Assembly: GCA_016190205.1 (NCBI GenBank)
Contig: JACPQZ010000045.1
Span: 1 to 64,000 of the forward strand
Source: Candidatus Omnitrophota bacterium
GTDB taxonomy: Bacteria > Omnitrophota > JACPQZ01
Reading direction: 5' to 3'
DNA length: 64,000 nucleotides
How positions within the stretch are numbered: position 1 is the first letter of the stretch; the number at the start of each line of letters is the position of its first letter. Positions 53,759 to 62,342 of this stretch are shown here, piece by piece. Position numbers and translations under genes: made by a program. Below the pieces are notes generated by a model. It was not told the origin of the DNA. It saw nothing but the letters and a program-made list of their open reading frames with translations, and ran no database searches.

Positions 53759-54406
53759 ATGACAAAGATTGTTTCAGTCATTCTGGTCTTATTCGTTACG
53801 GGCTGCGCAGGCAACCAGATCATTGCCCCCATCGCCACGCAAGCCGGGTTTTATCACCGCGTCGAAAAGGGACAGACGCTGTGGGCCATCTCACGTCAGT
53901 ACGGTCTGACCGTCGAAGAGCTGATTGAAGCCAACAAGATTTCGGAGGCCTCCCGCATCGAATCAGGACAGCTTTTGTTCATACCCAGGGAGAAATCCAA
54001 GATCCGGAGCACCCCTTCGGAGGCCCCCGCGAATCATTCGTTCGTTTGGCCCGTACAGGGCCGCGTGATCTCGGGGTTCGGTACCCGACAGGAAGGAATA
54101 ACGAACAAGGGCATACACATCGCCGCCAATGACGGGACCAATATTGTGGCGGCCTTGGACGGGACCGTCTCGTTCGCGCAAGAATCTGTGCGCGGGTTTG
54201 GTCACATGATCATCATCGACCACATGAATAATTACCAAACGGTGTACGCACATAACCGGCAAAATCTTGTTAAAGAAGGGATGCGCGTCAGGAGAAGTGA
54301 TGTGATTGCCAAGGTGGGATCCACGGGCCGCGCCACGCTCCCTTATTTACATTTTGAAATCCGCAAAGATCACAAACCCAAAAACCCTTTCTACTACTTG
54401 CCTTAA
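53759..54406 (+). CDS. nlpD: LysM / degenerate LytM lipoprotein (NlpD-like)
   Basis: 215 residues. Lipobox VILVLFVTGCAG; LysM at about 33-76 (YHRVEKGQTLWAISRQYGLT, IESGQLLFIP); LytM/M23 domain 95-215. The peptidase zinc residues are missing: where active enzymes have H-x(3)-D the protein has NKGIHIAAN, and YLHFEIR replaces HLHFE. E. coli NlpD is degenerate in the same way (NKGIDIAG), so it is probably an activator of cell-wall amidases at division. The YAHN motif and GSTGRATLPYLHFEIRKDHK, NPFYYLP tail match NlpD. Envelope protein. Confidence 0.88.
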   Translation: MTKIVSVILVLFVTGCAGNQIIAPIATQAGFYHRVEKGQTLWAISRQYGLTVEELIEANKISEASRIESGQLLFIPREKSKIRSTPSEAPANHSFVWPVQGRVISGFGTRQEGITNKGIHIAANDGTNIVAALDGTVSFAQESVRGFGHMIIIDHMNNYQTVYAHNRQNLVKEGMRVRRSDVIAKVGSTGRATLPYLHFEIRKDHKPKNPFYYLP

Positions 54407-54416
54407 GTTCTAGGAC

Positions 54417-56060
54417 ATGCAGTCTGAATCCATGCCGGTCGACGGCGTCCCCGTTCGGGGTGCCGTTGTCCAGCGACTTTTGCAGCGCGTTCAAGGCCTT
54501 TTGTCCGGCTTCCGTCAGAATGTGGCCATCCTGGGTCACGAGGGCTCTGGAAAAAGCCTGCTTCTTAACGATCTGGCGCGGGGGCTCAACGGGAGAGGGC
54601 CGATCCTGCTTTGCCTCGAGATCTATCCGGAAAACTTCCGGACTTTCACAGAACGCTTTCTCTCACACCTCATCATCCGAGGCCTGGCCCAAAAGGGAGG
54701 CATTCCCTCACAGGGGTCGCTGAAGGCCTTGCTTGAGCAAGCCAGACACCGCTTGCCTGAGACAGCATCATGCGCTCAAAAGGTGCTGGGACTTCTCCCG
54801 CGAAATCCCGACGCGGCCTTCCAACTAGCCCTGGATCTGCCCATGCTGCTCGCGGCTGAGACCGGAGCACCCCTGCTGGTTCAACTCGATGAATTTGACA
54901 GACTTGGGAATTTTCACCTGCGCGATCCGTTCGCCTCTTTCGGCCGCAAGATACAGCTTCAGAAAAGCGTCATGTACCTTGTCACGAGCTCCCGGCCTCA
55001 TCGCGCCCGGCTCATCCTCAAGGAAAAGCTCAACCTTCTCTTCGGTCACTTTGAGGTCATGGAGCTCGCAGGCCTGGATCCGGACTCCGCTCGCGAGCTC
55101 ATGACTGCCGAGGCAGGCGCGGGCCCAGTTCCCGCAACCGAAGCAAACTTTCTCATAGCACTTACATCGGGGCACCCGTTTTATCTCAAGCACATCGCAC
55201 GCACCTGGGGGCTCGTGGCTTCGACTTCGCTCACCACTCGCCCCGCGCCTGCACTGGACCGCGGCAGTCTTATGGAGGCTTTGGAAAAGGAACTGGTTGA
55301 GAAAGACGGATGTCTCCATTCCTTATTCAGGCGCCACGTAGACGAGATGTATGCTATGCGGTCTCACAGGTGTCACATCTCGGTCCTCTCGTCCCTCGCG
55401 CAAGGCAATCGCACATGCGCCCACATCTCGCACGACTTAGGGCTCACCCGAAAAGAGGCCTCAAAGCAGCTCACGCGCCTTCACGACATGGATCTCGTCC
55501 TGCGCAGCGGCCAGCTCTATGCCGTCAAGGATTCGCTGTTTGCCTATTGGCTTAAAACGGTTTGGTGCCCCACGCTGGTGCAAGGGGACGCCTGCTCCCA
55601 CGAGGTGAGACGCCTCTTCCGTACTTCGCTTGAGTCCGATCTGGATGCCTTTATCCGGGCCGGGCAGCAAGGCATCCGTGAACGGGTGGCGGCGCTCTTC
55701 CGCAAATTCGAAAATGATCTGGTGGAAATCGGGGCCCGCAAGGTCCGGCTGCCCCTATTTGAGGAGGTATGCCCCCGCTCCACCGGACTGGACGGCGCAC
55801 TCCCGCTTACGGCACGCAGGGGGAGTGCCTACTGGGTGGGGCATATCACAAACGGCCATACCAGCGAGGCAGAAATCACGCACTTTGCACGTGAGCTCAA
55901 AAAAAGCCGCTTGCCGGTCAAGCGCAAGATTATAATCAGTCAAAGACCTCTGGATATTAATGCCCGGCTCGTGGCCAAGGAAGCAAAGATTTGGACATGG
56001 GACCTCGATGAAATCAATTTGTTGCTAAATCTCTACGGACAACCTAAAATCATAGTGTAA
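54417..56060 (+). CDS. AAA/STAND-type ATPase with winged helix and C-terminal domain
   Basis: 547 residues. Walker A in AILGHEGSGKSLLLNDLARG, Walker B in LLVQLDEFDR, and VTSSRPHRAR (sensor region). A winged-helix part follows at about 310-375 (HISVLSSLAQGNRTCAHISH, DLGLTRKEASKQLTRLHDMD). The C-terminal 150 residues (VAALFRKFENDLVEIGARKV; AYWVGHITNGHTSEAEITHF; KIIISQRPLDINARLVAKEA) could be a nuclease-like or DUF234-type domain. This plan resembles the archaeal-type ATPase (PF01637) group. Role unknown; it precedes HIT and dGTPase genes. Confidence 0.78.
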   Translation: MQSESMPVDGVPVRGAVVQRLLQRVQGLLSGFRQNVAILGHEGSGKSLLLNDLARGLNGRGPILLCLEIYPENFRTFTERFLSHLIIRGLAQKGGIPSQGSLKALLEQARHRLPETASCAQKVLGLLPRNPDAAFQLALDLPMLLAAETGAPLLVQLDEFDRLGNFHLRDPFASFGRKIQLQKSVMYLVTSSRPHRARLILKEKLNLLFGHFEVMELAGLDPDSARELMTAEAGAGPVPATEANFLIALTSGHPFYLKHIARTWGLVASTSLTTRPAPALDRGSLMEALEKELVEKDGCLHSLFRRHVDEMYAMRSHRCHISVLSSLAQGNRTCAHISHDLGLTRKEASKQLTRLHDMDLVLRSGQLYAVKDSLFAYWLKTVWCPTLVQGDACSHEVRRLFRTSLESDLDAFIRAGQQGIRERVAALFRKFENDLVEIGARKVRLPLFEEVCPRSTGLDGALPLTARRGSAYWVGHITNGHTSEAEITHFARELKKSRLPVKRKIIISQRPLDINARLVAKEAKIWTWDLDEINLLLNLYGQPKIIV

Positions 56061-56063
56061 ACG

Positions 56064-56543
56064 ATGACGGATATACTCTGGGCCCCCTGGCGCGAACGCT
56101 ACGTCCGCATGTATAAAAAATACAAAGGCTGTCTTTTCTGCAAGGCACCCGCCCGGCACAAGGACCCTGCAAATCTCATCGTCAAGCGCAGCCGGCACGC
56201 GTTTGCCATGTTAAATAAATACCCGTACAATTCTGGGCACCTTCTGGTCTCGCCGTACCGCCACCAAAAAGATTTGAGACCCTTGAGCGCCGAGGAACGT
56301 CTGGACCTGGTTGAGCTCTTATGCGAGATGCAAGAGCTCTTGATCCGCACCCTTCGTCCCCAGAGCTTTAATGTCGGCATAAACATCGGCGGTCTTGCCG
56401 GCGCAGGTTTTAGGGACCACCTGCACTTTCACATTGTTCCGCGCTGGAAGGCAGATTGCAATTTTATGTCTATTGTTGGAAACGCCAGGGTCATTCCGGG
56501 CTCACTCAACGGACTCTACAAAAAGCTCAAACGGGCGCTGTGA
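56064..56543 (+). CDS. HIT-family (histidine triad) nucleotide hydrolase/transferase
   Basis: 159 residues, 3 bp after the ATPase. N-terminal LWAPWRERYVR and CLFCKAP, then NSGHLLVSPYRHQKDL and the triad GFRDHLHFHIVPRWKADCNF (H-x-H-x-H). The CxxC near residue 30 and the WAPWR start are typical of the Ap4A-phosphorylase-like HIT branch. It would act on dinucleoside polyphosphates such as Ap4A. Substrate is inferred. Confidence 0.92.
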   Translation: MTDILWAPWRERYVRMYKKYKGCLFCKAPARHKDPANLIVKRSRHAFAMLNKYPYNSGHLLVSPYRHQKDLRPLSAEERLDLVELLCEMQELLIRTLRPQSFNVGINIGGLAGAGFRDHLHFHIVPRWKADCNFMSIVGNARVIPGSLNGLYKKLKRAL

Positions 56544-56546
56544 AAA

Positions 56547-57707
56547 ATGCTGACCCGGGAAGATCTGGAGCAACGAGAGACGGCTGCACTCGCCCCCTAT
56601 GCCTGCCGGGCCCGGGAGGGCCGGGGGAGGAAGCATCCGGAGAGTGAGCACCCTTATCGGACCTCATACCAGCGGGACCGGGACCGCATTATCCACTCGA
56701 CCGCGTTCCGGCGTTTGGAATACAAGACCCAGGTATTTGTCAACCATGAGGGTGATCATTACCGCACCCGCCTGACGCATTCGCTCGAAGCAGCCCAGAT
56801 CGGCCGCACGATCGCGCGTGCCCTGGGTCTCAACGAAGACCTGGTGGAGGCTGTAATCCTCGCGCACGATTTGGGACACGGGCCCTTTGGGCACGCCGGA
56901 CAGGACGCCCTGCATGCCCTGATGCGGCAGCATGGCGGATTCGAGCATAACCTGCAAACCTTGCGTATCATCGATCTCCTGGAAACCCGCTACCAGGCAT
57001 TTCCCGGTCTGAACCTCACCTTTGAGGTCCGCGAAGGAATCCTCAAACACCTTTTCCAATACAGCCGGCAGATCCAAAAAGGATTGAGCGAATTTGGCCA
57101 TTCATCCTCGCCGTCACTGGAAGCCCAGGTGGCCAATATCGCGGACGAGATCGCCTATGATAGCCATGATCTTGACGACGGTTTTCGCTCAGGCCTGTTG
57201 TCAGACGAAGTGCTCAAAGGTATCCCACTTTGGAGACGGGTCACGCAGGGCGGGCACGTGAAAAAAACCAAGGGCCCTGACAAGACATTCATCAGTTCTG
57301 CTGTCCGAAGACTCATCGACCTGCAGGTCACAAATCTTTTGACAGCTTCAGCGAAGCGGATCCGAGCCTTCCGGATCCGGACACCCCAAGACGTACGGCG
57401 CATGAAATCCCCCCTCATTGGCTTTTCGCGGGAGCTTGTCAAAGAAAAGGTCCTGCTCAAAAAGGGCCTTTGGGAGCACCTGTACATGCACTATCGGGTC
57501 GCGAGAATGAGCGAGAAGGGCAAGCGGGTTATTCGCGGCCTCTTCAACGTGTACTTAAAAGACCGCGACCAGATCCCTCCCCAAAACCGCAAGAGGGAAA
57601 ACCAGGACGGCCTGCACCGCATCATTTGCGATTACATCGCCGGCATGACTGACCGCTTCGCATTGGATGAGTATCGGAGGCTGTTTGACCCCTTTGAAAA
57701 GGTCTAG
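56547..57707 (+). CDS. dgt: Deoxyguanosinetriphosphate triphosphohydrolase-like protein
   Basis: 386 residues, three bases after HIT. HD fold: TSYQRDRDRIIHSTAFRRLE, YKTQVFVNHEGDHYRTRLTH, SLEAAQIGRTIARAL, ILAHDLGHGPFGHAGQDALH (HD pair) and QVANIADEIAYDSHDLDDGF. This is the dGTPase family 2 length. It splits dNTPs into nucleoside and tripolyphosphate and can limit dNTP pools or act in phage defence. The pairing with HIT suggests nucleotide clean-up. Confidence 0.93.
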   Translation: MLTREDLEQRETAALAPYACRAREGRGRKHPESEHPYRTSYQRDRDRIIHSTAFRRLEYKTQVFVNHEGDHYRTRLTHSLEAAQIGRTIARALGLNEDLVEAVILAHDLGHGPFGHAGQDALHALMRQHGGFEHNLQTLRIIDLLETRYQAFPGLNLTFEVREGILKHLFQYSRQIQKGLSEFGHSSSPSLEAQVANIADEIAYDSHDLDDGFRSGLLSDEVLKGIPLWRRVTQGGHVKKTKGPDKTFISSAVRRLIDLQVTNLLTASAKRIRAFRIRTPQDVRRMKSPLIGFSRELVKEKVLLKKGLWEHLYMHYRVARMSEKGKRVIRGLFNVYLKDRDQIPPQNRKRENQDGLHRIICDYIAGMTDRFALDEYRRLFDPFEKV

Positions 57708-57763
57708 ACCAAAATAGACCATTGACGAAAACTACATCCAGGAATACAATAACTTCATAAGCT

Positions 57764-57946
57764 ATGGAATTAGTTACTGCAGACGAGATGCTGAAAGAGG
57801 CGGAGGAACGCCTCCTCCTCTTGGAGCAAAAAGCAGCCGAACTGGAAGAGTCTCACGGGCCAGGTTGGATCGGAATCCTCCTCATTATCGCGAATACCTT
57901 CATGGGGTCGGCCTTCATCCTGCTCCTCCTGCAGACCTCCCTTTAG
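57764..57946 (+). CDS. Small one-helix membrane protein
   Basis: 60 residues: an acidic amphipathic helix (DEMLKEAEERLLLLEQKAAE), then GWIGILLIIANTFMGSAFIL as a membrane segment. ATG 57764 has no clear ribosome-binding site (CAATAACTTCATAAGCT upstream). It precedes the AsmA-like gene by 16 bp, and may be its small partner. No family recognised. Confidence 0.55.
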   Translation: MELVTADEMLKEAEERLLLLEQKAAELEESHGPGWIGILLIIANTFMGSAFILLLLQTSL

Positions 57947-57962
57947 AAGATTCTCGATTAAC

Positions 57963-58643
57963 ATGCTGAAGGGGGTCTGCGCCGGCTTTCTGGTTGCGAC
58001 TGGCGTGGGGTTGGTGTGCCTTAAACCTATTTCACACCCTCTCCTGGATCAGTTATTAACAAGAAAACTCGGTCAAGCCCTAGGGGCCGATATCCAGGCC
58101 AAGGATCTTGCGGTCGGGCCCCTCTACGGAATTTCAGCCCGCGATATATCCATCCGCCGCGAAGACGTTTTCTACGCCCAGGCCGCCAGCCTGTATACGA
58201 GGCCCCGTCTGGTCCTCATGAATATCCGCCCCCACATCCGGCTGGATCTTGAGCTCGAGGATCTGGTCATCGGCCAGGACTATATGTCCACTCTGCTTGC
58301 CACGCAGACTCTGAACCGTGTGCCCTTCAGCAAATCTCGCGCGCAGGTCGAGATCCGGCCCTTCGGCTTGGAGGTGAACCAGATGACGGCCGAGGGCTCC
58401 TCCTGCCTGCTGGAAGCGAAAGGGGCTTACGACTATAACGGAAGGCTGAACTTCGACATTAAGTTTTTCATGGGTCCAGCACTCGCAGCCGAGATCCCTG
58501 CACCGCTTAAACAAGAAATGCTGCGCGTGGACCCTTCGGGTCGTGTGCTGTTTACGTTGCGGGTAGCGGGCACACGAGATCTTCCGTCCATAGAATTTGT
58601 GAGTGACAGGCACCGTTTCAAGGCCCAAACGAGGAAATTATGA
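57963..58643 (+). CDS. AsmA-like / DUF748-type envelope protein
   Basis: 226 residues. N-terminal hydrophobic anchor (LKGVCAGFLVATGVGLVCL), then IQAKDLAVGPLYGISARDIS, RPRLVLMNIRPHIRLDLELE and LDLELEDLVIGQDY, a beta-rich series of the kind seen in AsmA/DUF748 proteins. Such proteins span the periplasm and are linked to lipid or outer-membrane protein transport. This copy is short. The stop overlaps the next ATG by 4 bp. Confidence 0.7.
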   Translation: MLKGVCAGFLVATGVGLVCLKPISHPLLDQLLTRKLGQALGADIQAKDLAVGPLYGISARDISIRREDVFYAQAASLYTRPRLVLMNIRPHIRLDLELEDLVIGQDYMSTLLATQTLNRVPFSKSRAQVEIRPFGLEVNQMTAEGSSCLLEAKGAYDYNGRLNFDIKFFMGPALAAEIPAPLKQEMLRVDPSGRVLFTLRVAGTRDLPSIEFVSDRHRFKAQTRKL

Positions 58644-59869
58644 CTACCTACTCCTATTCCCGCTTAACCACTTACGAAAACTGTGCCTTGAGATATAAGT
58701 ACCGGTATATTGATGGAATCAAAAAGGACGCTGTCGGGATTGAGGCCTACCTGGGCAATACGGTTCATCTGACTCTGCAGAAGCTGTACCAAGACCTCAT
58801 GCGCGAGAAGACAAACAGCTTAGGAGATCTCATCACCTTCTTTAATGAACTCTGGTCTAAAAACTGGACACCCAATATCTTTCTGGTCAACAAAAAATAT
58901 ACTGAAGACAACTACCGCCGGACCGGGGAGCGGTGCCTGAGGGACTACTACAAGCGCTATGCCCCTTTCGGCCAGAGCACCACCCTGGGGCTGGAGGAGC
59001 GGATCCAGATTGATCTGGGGCAGGGGCATTACCGGATGGTTGGCTACATTGACCGGCTGGCGCGCGCGCCGGATGGGACGCTTGAAATACATGACTATAA
59101 GACTTCAGGACGCCTCCCCGATCAGGAAACAATCAACGCAGACCGTCAGCTCGCGCTCTATCAGATCGCGATTCAGCAACGCTGGCCGGACACGCGCAAG
59201 GTGAAGCTTATATGGCACTTCCTGCTCTTTGATATGGAGCTTGCCTCCACACGTGACGCCCGCCAACTCGCAGGCTTGAGCCAGGATCTGATTCGGCTCA
59301 TCCAGGAGGTCGAGCAGGCCAAAACCTTCGCGCCTCGGGAAAGCCCGCTCTGCGACTGGTGCGAGTATGCCCCCGATTGCCCCATCCAAAAGCACCGGTT
59401 TAAGGTGGATGGTCTTCCCGTCAACCGCTATCTGACCGAAGAAGGGGTGGTGCTTGTCAATAAATACATGCAGATCCTAACCGAAAGGCGCGCAAGGGGA
59501 AAGGAATACGACGACGAGCTGGAAAAGGTCAGGGCAGCCATCCTTAGCTTTGCGGAGCGCGAGGGGACCCAAGTCCTCAAGGGATTGGATTACAAGCTCC
59601 GTATCGACACGGAGTCCAGGCTGGTTCTGCCGGACATGGCGGATCCCAAACGTGCGGAGCTTGAAGCGCTCCTCAACAAGGCAGGCAAGTGGGAGGAGGT
59701 CGCGGCCCTGTCCCCAAGCCGCCTCCAGGAAGCACTGCAAAAGACCTCATGGGACCCGGCCCTTGCTCAACGTATCAAAGGCCTGTGTTCGGAAGCCTGT
59801 TTCCCCCGCCTCTATCCCTCCAAAATTAAGGATGCGGAGAGACTTTTCGAAGCACTCACCGAAGAATAG
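58640..59869 (+). CDS. RecB-like PD-(D/E)XK nuclease with iron-sulfur cysteines
   Basis: 409 residues, overlapping the previous stop. SYSRLTTYENCALRYKYRYI gives the first Cys (C14); MVGYIDRLARAPDGTLEIHD, YKTSGRLPDQETINADRQLA is the PD-(D/E)XK core with Asp, Glu, Lys. CDWCEYAPDCPIQKH adds three cysteines, so the four form a likely [4Fe-4S] site as in AddB or Cas4. The C-terminal 120 residues are helical. It could work in recombination or DNA repair. No CRISPR locus is present, so Cas4 is unlikely. Confidence 0.82.
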   Translation: MTTYSYSRLTTYENCALRYKYRYIDGIKKDAVGIEAYLGNTVHLTLQKLYQDLMREKTNSLGDLITFFNELWSKNWTPNIFLVNKKYTEDNYRRTGERCLRDYYKRYAPFGQSTTLGLEERIQIDLGQGHYRMVGYIDRLARAPDGTLEIHDYKTSGRLPDQETINADRQLALYQIAIQQRWPDTRKVKLIWHFLLFDMELASTRDARQLAGLSQDLIRLIQEVEQAKTFAPRESPLCDWCEYAPDCPIQKHRFKVDGLPVNRYLTEEGVVLVNKYMQILTERRARGKEYDDELEKVRAAILSFAEREGTQVLKGLDYKLRIDTESRLVLPDMADPKRAELEALLNKAGKWEEVAALSPSRLQEALQKTSWDPALAQRIKGLCSEACFPRLYPSKIKDAERLFEALTEE

Positions 59870-59891
59870 TATTCCCCCCACGCGATTCATC

Positions 59892-59921
59892 TTGATGTCA
59901 GAGCGCCTTAAATGTTATAAT
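59892..59921 (+). promoter_or_regulatory. Promoter of the SPOR-TPR unit
   Basis: TTGATG at 59892-59897, 18-bp spacer, TATAAT at 59916-59921 with an extended TG element (TGTTATAAT). It lies 30 bp before the SPOR ATG, with a GGTGGGAGAAAGG ribosome-binding region. Confidence 0.75.
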
Positions 59922-59950
59922 CCGTCTAACTAACGGGTGGGAGAAAGGTT

Positions 59951-60598
59951 ATGACAGAGGAGCGGGGGGGGGTCCAAAGAGAGCTTTTTCCGAAGCTCGA
60001 AGGCGGCCACGAGGCCAGCACCTTTAGAAGCCGGTTTAACGTGAGGCCTGCGGGCAAGGTTTCTTTTTCCATCTCCTATGAAAATTTGGTTTTTGTCGGT
60101 ATCCTTTTCATCATGACATTCGTGCTTTCGTTTTCCCTTGGCGTGGAAAAGGGTAAAGGGCGGGTCACGCAAGTTGCTTTTCGAGACGAGCCCGTTCCTC
60201 AAGGGCTTGCGCCCGCGCAGGACGTTATCGGTGAACCCGCGCCGAAGCCCGCTGCGGTGGCTCAAAAGACCGTGAGTGCTGCTGCGGTCGAAAACAAAAC
60301 AGAAACTCCCGTCCCGGTTGTACCCGCAACAGAAAAGTCCGCCTTCGCCGCGCCGGCAGTCAAACCGCGGGAGGCGGGGTATACCATTCAGCTCATTACC
60401 TTCGCACAGCAGGACTCAGCCAACAAACAGGTTGAGCAGTTGAAGAAAGACGGCTATAAACCTTACCTGAAAACCAGCGGCAAATATTTCGTTATCTGTG
60501 AAGGAGATTATCCCGACTCAAGCACGGCCAAGCTCACACTGGCACAGTTTAAGAAATCCAAATCTTATCAAGACGCATTTTTGAAAAAGCTTCGTTAA
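59951..60598 (+). CDS. SPOR-domain membrane protein
   Basis: 215 residues. A cytosolic N-terminus of about 45 residues, one membrane segment at about 46-65 (LVFVGILFIMTFVLSFSLGV), an Ala/Pro-rich linker (PAPKPAAVAQKTVSAAAVEN), then a C-terminal SPOR domain (GYTIQLITFAQQDSANKQVE, YFVICEGDYPDSSTAKLTL). SPOR domains bind denuded peptidoglycan at division sites. Promoter just upstream; the TPR gene follows 10 bp on. Confidence 0.88.
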   Translation: MTEERGGVQRELFPKLEGGHEASTFRSRFNVRPAGKVSFSISYENLVFVGILFIMTFVLSFSLGVEKGKGRVTQVAFRDEPVPQGLAPAQDVIGEPAPKPAAVAQKTVSAAAVENKTETPVPVVPATEKSAFAAPAVKPREAGYTIQLITFAQQDSANKQVEQLKKDGYKPYLKTSGKYFVICEGDYPDSSTAKLTLAQFKKSKSYQDAFLKKLR

Positions 60599-60608
60599 GG
60601 GTCCTCCC

Positions 60609-61559
60609 ATGCTGGGAATCGTCTTACCATGTATTTTGAGTTTTATCCTCTTTGCCGTCATGCCCCTTCCCAGCGCTGCAACTGAAGCCGAGGCTTTCCG
60701 AAAGCCGCGCGAGTATCCTGCCGCCCACATCCCGGACCCCGAGCCTGCGGCGAGCGTGGAGCGGGAAAATCTGAACCGGCGCGACGTTCGTATCCCGAAG
60801 GGATTTCCCGCCGCACAGAAGGAGAATAACCCTGATCAGGGCTCCCCGGGCGAAAATCAGGAAATGCTGGACCCCTGGCAGGCGGCCACCCTGAAAAATA
60901 ATCTCGGCAACAAGCTGGAGGATGAAGGAGATCTAAAGGGGGCCGAGCAGGCTTACCAAGAAGCTATAGACATCGCCCCGGATTCGCCCCTCGCTTATTC
61001 GAACTTGGGCAATCTGTACTCTAAAAAGGGGGATATCGCACAAGCCGTCGCCCTTTATAAGAAGGCGCTTCGGCTGGACCCCACGGCCACCTTTGCGCAT
61101 ATCAACCTGGGCAATGCCTATTACGAGCTCAATGACTGGACCCACGCTATCAAGGAATACAAGATCGCACTGGTTCTGGATCCCGAGTCACTCGTCGCAC
61201 ACAACAATCTAGGCGATGCCTATATCAAAAAGGGCCTTCCCAACCACGCCCTGAGGCATCTCAAGAAGGCCGTCGAGATGGATCCAGGTTTTGCGGCCGC
61301 CCACGACAATTTGGGTGATGCCTACCGCGCCAAGGGCGAGTTCGACGAGGCTGCGGCGGCCTATGAGCGCGCTCAACAACTCAGGCCAGCCTATGGCCCC
61401 TATTATCTCAAGCTGGCGCGCCTCCTGCACGCGCGGGGAGAGGCGGATAAGGCCAGAACTTTTTTCAGAAAAGGTATTGACCTTCTGAGCATGCCTTCGG
61501 ACCGCCAGGCGGCATTCCAGGAATATCACAAACTATTTGGAAGGGTATCCAAATCATGA
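60609..61559 (+). CDS. Secreted TPR protein
   Basis: 316 residues with a signal sequence (IVLPCILSFILFAVMPLPSA). About five or six TPR units between residues 95 and 300: LKNNLGNKLEDEGDLKGAEQ, AYSNLGNLYSKKGDIAQAVA, AHINLGNAYYELNDWTHAIK, AHNNLGDAYIKKGLPNHALR, AHDNLGDAYRAKGEFDEAAA. The region before is charged and low complexity. It probably acts in the periplasm as an interaction scaffold. Overlaps the small basic protein gene (ATGA). Confidence 0.87.
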   Translation: MLGIVLPCILSFILFAVMPLPSAATEAEAFRKPREYPAAHIPDPEPAASVERENLNRRDVRIPKGFPAAQKENNPDQGSPGENQEMLDPWQAATLKNNLGNKLEDEGDLKGAEQAYQEAIDIAPDSPLAYSNLGNLYSKKGDIAQAVALYKKALRLDPTATFAHINLGNAYYELNDWTHAIKEYKIALVLDPESLVAHNNLGDAYIKKGLPNHALRHLKKAVEMDPGFAAAHDNLGDAYRAKGEFDEAAAAYERAQQLRPAYGPYYLKLARLLHARGEADKARTFFRKGIDLLSMPSDRQAAFQEYHKLFGRVSKS

Positions 61560-61837
61560 GTCAACATCGCAGTTATAGAGGCGGTGCACAGCATGCCAGG
61601 CACCGGAGTGTGCTCAAGCGCGGCGAACGCATCAAGAGCCTTGAGAAAGAAGGGAAATGGAGTCCGGAACGATCGGTCTTCTCCCTTCCCAAAGTTAAAA
61701 CCGTAAGGTTTAGGGTCAAGAAGGAAAAGGCGGCTGCGAAACCTGCTCCAGGCGAGGCCCCAGCGGAGAAACCTGCTCCAGGCGCCCAGCCGAAGCAAGA
61801 GAAAAAATCGGATAAGACCCCGTCTGGCACAAAGTAA
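61556..61837 (+). CDS. Small basic protein (TIGR04137-like, PVC-group family)
   Basis: 93 residues. The first 45 (MSQHRSYRGGAQHARHRSVL, KRGERIKSLEKEGKWSPERS, VFSLPKVK) match my recollection of the small basic protein family of Verrucomicrobia, Planctomycetes, Chlamydiae and relatives (S-x-H-x-S-(L/Y)-x-G...R-x-V-L-x-R-x-E-R-(I/V)). The Pro/Ala/Lys-rich tail (AAAKPAPGEAPAEKPAPGAQ) is lineage-specific. Function unknown. It is a useful taxonomic marker here. Confidence 0.8.
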   Translation: MSQHRSYRGGAQHARHRSVLKRGERIKSLEKEGKWSPERSVFSLPKVKTVRFRVKKEKAAAKPAPGEAPAEKPAPGAQPKQEKKSDKTPSGTK

Positions 61838-61841
61838 TACG

Positions 61842-62342
61842 ATGATTCACGCCCTTGCGGGCTTGTTGTTCGTACCCCTTCTCATCTGTGTGCTGCCGGA
61901 TGATGCCGGTGCGGCTCAATTTCCTTTTTCGGCTCGTCCCATACGGGATCATGTCCGCGTGCGGGCCGACAGTACCTTGTACAGTCCTATATTGGGCGAA
62001 CTCATGGCAGATGCCCCGATTCGTGTCGTCGCAGAGCGCTGGGATTGGTACAAGATCAGCCTACCGTCAGAAATCCCTGCCTATGTCCATTCATCCTTTC
62101 TGAAGCAGATTTCGCCCACCTTAGCTCAAGTCACCGCCTCCGGAGTAAATGCACGGGCGTACGCGTCGCGCGAGGCCCCTGTGGTGGGAACCCTCTCTCA
62201 TGAGGACCGGGTGGAGTACTCCGTCCAGGAGGGCGAATGGATCAAAATCAAATCCCTGCCCAAGTTCAGCGGTTACGTTCACTCGCAGTTCGTGGTGCCC
62301 ATCCCGACTGCTGGAGGAGACCTTGAACATCCGCAGCGTTAA
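61842..62342 (+). CDS. Secreted protein with two SH3-like domains
   Basis: 166 residues, 4 bp after the previous gene. Signal peptide (ALAGLLFVPLLICVLPDDAG) and two bacterial SH3b-like units: HVRVRADSTLYSPILGELMA with WDWYKISLPSEIPAYVHSSF, and GVNARAYASREAPVVGTLSH with GEWIKIKSLPKFSGYVHSQF. Bacterial SH3 domains bind peptidoglycan. Belongs to the SPOR/TPR envelope operon. The 3' end overlaps the acetyltransferase start by 20 bp. Confidence 0.85.
   Translation: MIHALAGLLFVPLLICVLPDDAGAAQFPFSARPIRDHVRVRADSTLYSPILGELMADAPIRVVAERWDWYKISLPSEIPAYVHSSFLKQISPTLAQVTASGVNARAYASREAPVVGTLSHEDRVEYSVQEGEWIKIKSLPKFSGYVHSQFVVPIPTAGGDLEHPQR

Noticed and set aside
58640-59869. Cas4 nuclease
   Set aside because: The four cysteines and the PD-(D/E)XK core are shared with RecB/AddB-type nucleases; the protein is longer than Cas4 and no CRISPR array or other cas gene is in the window.
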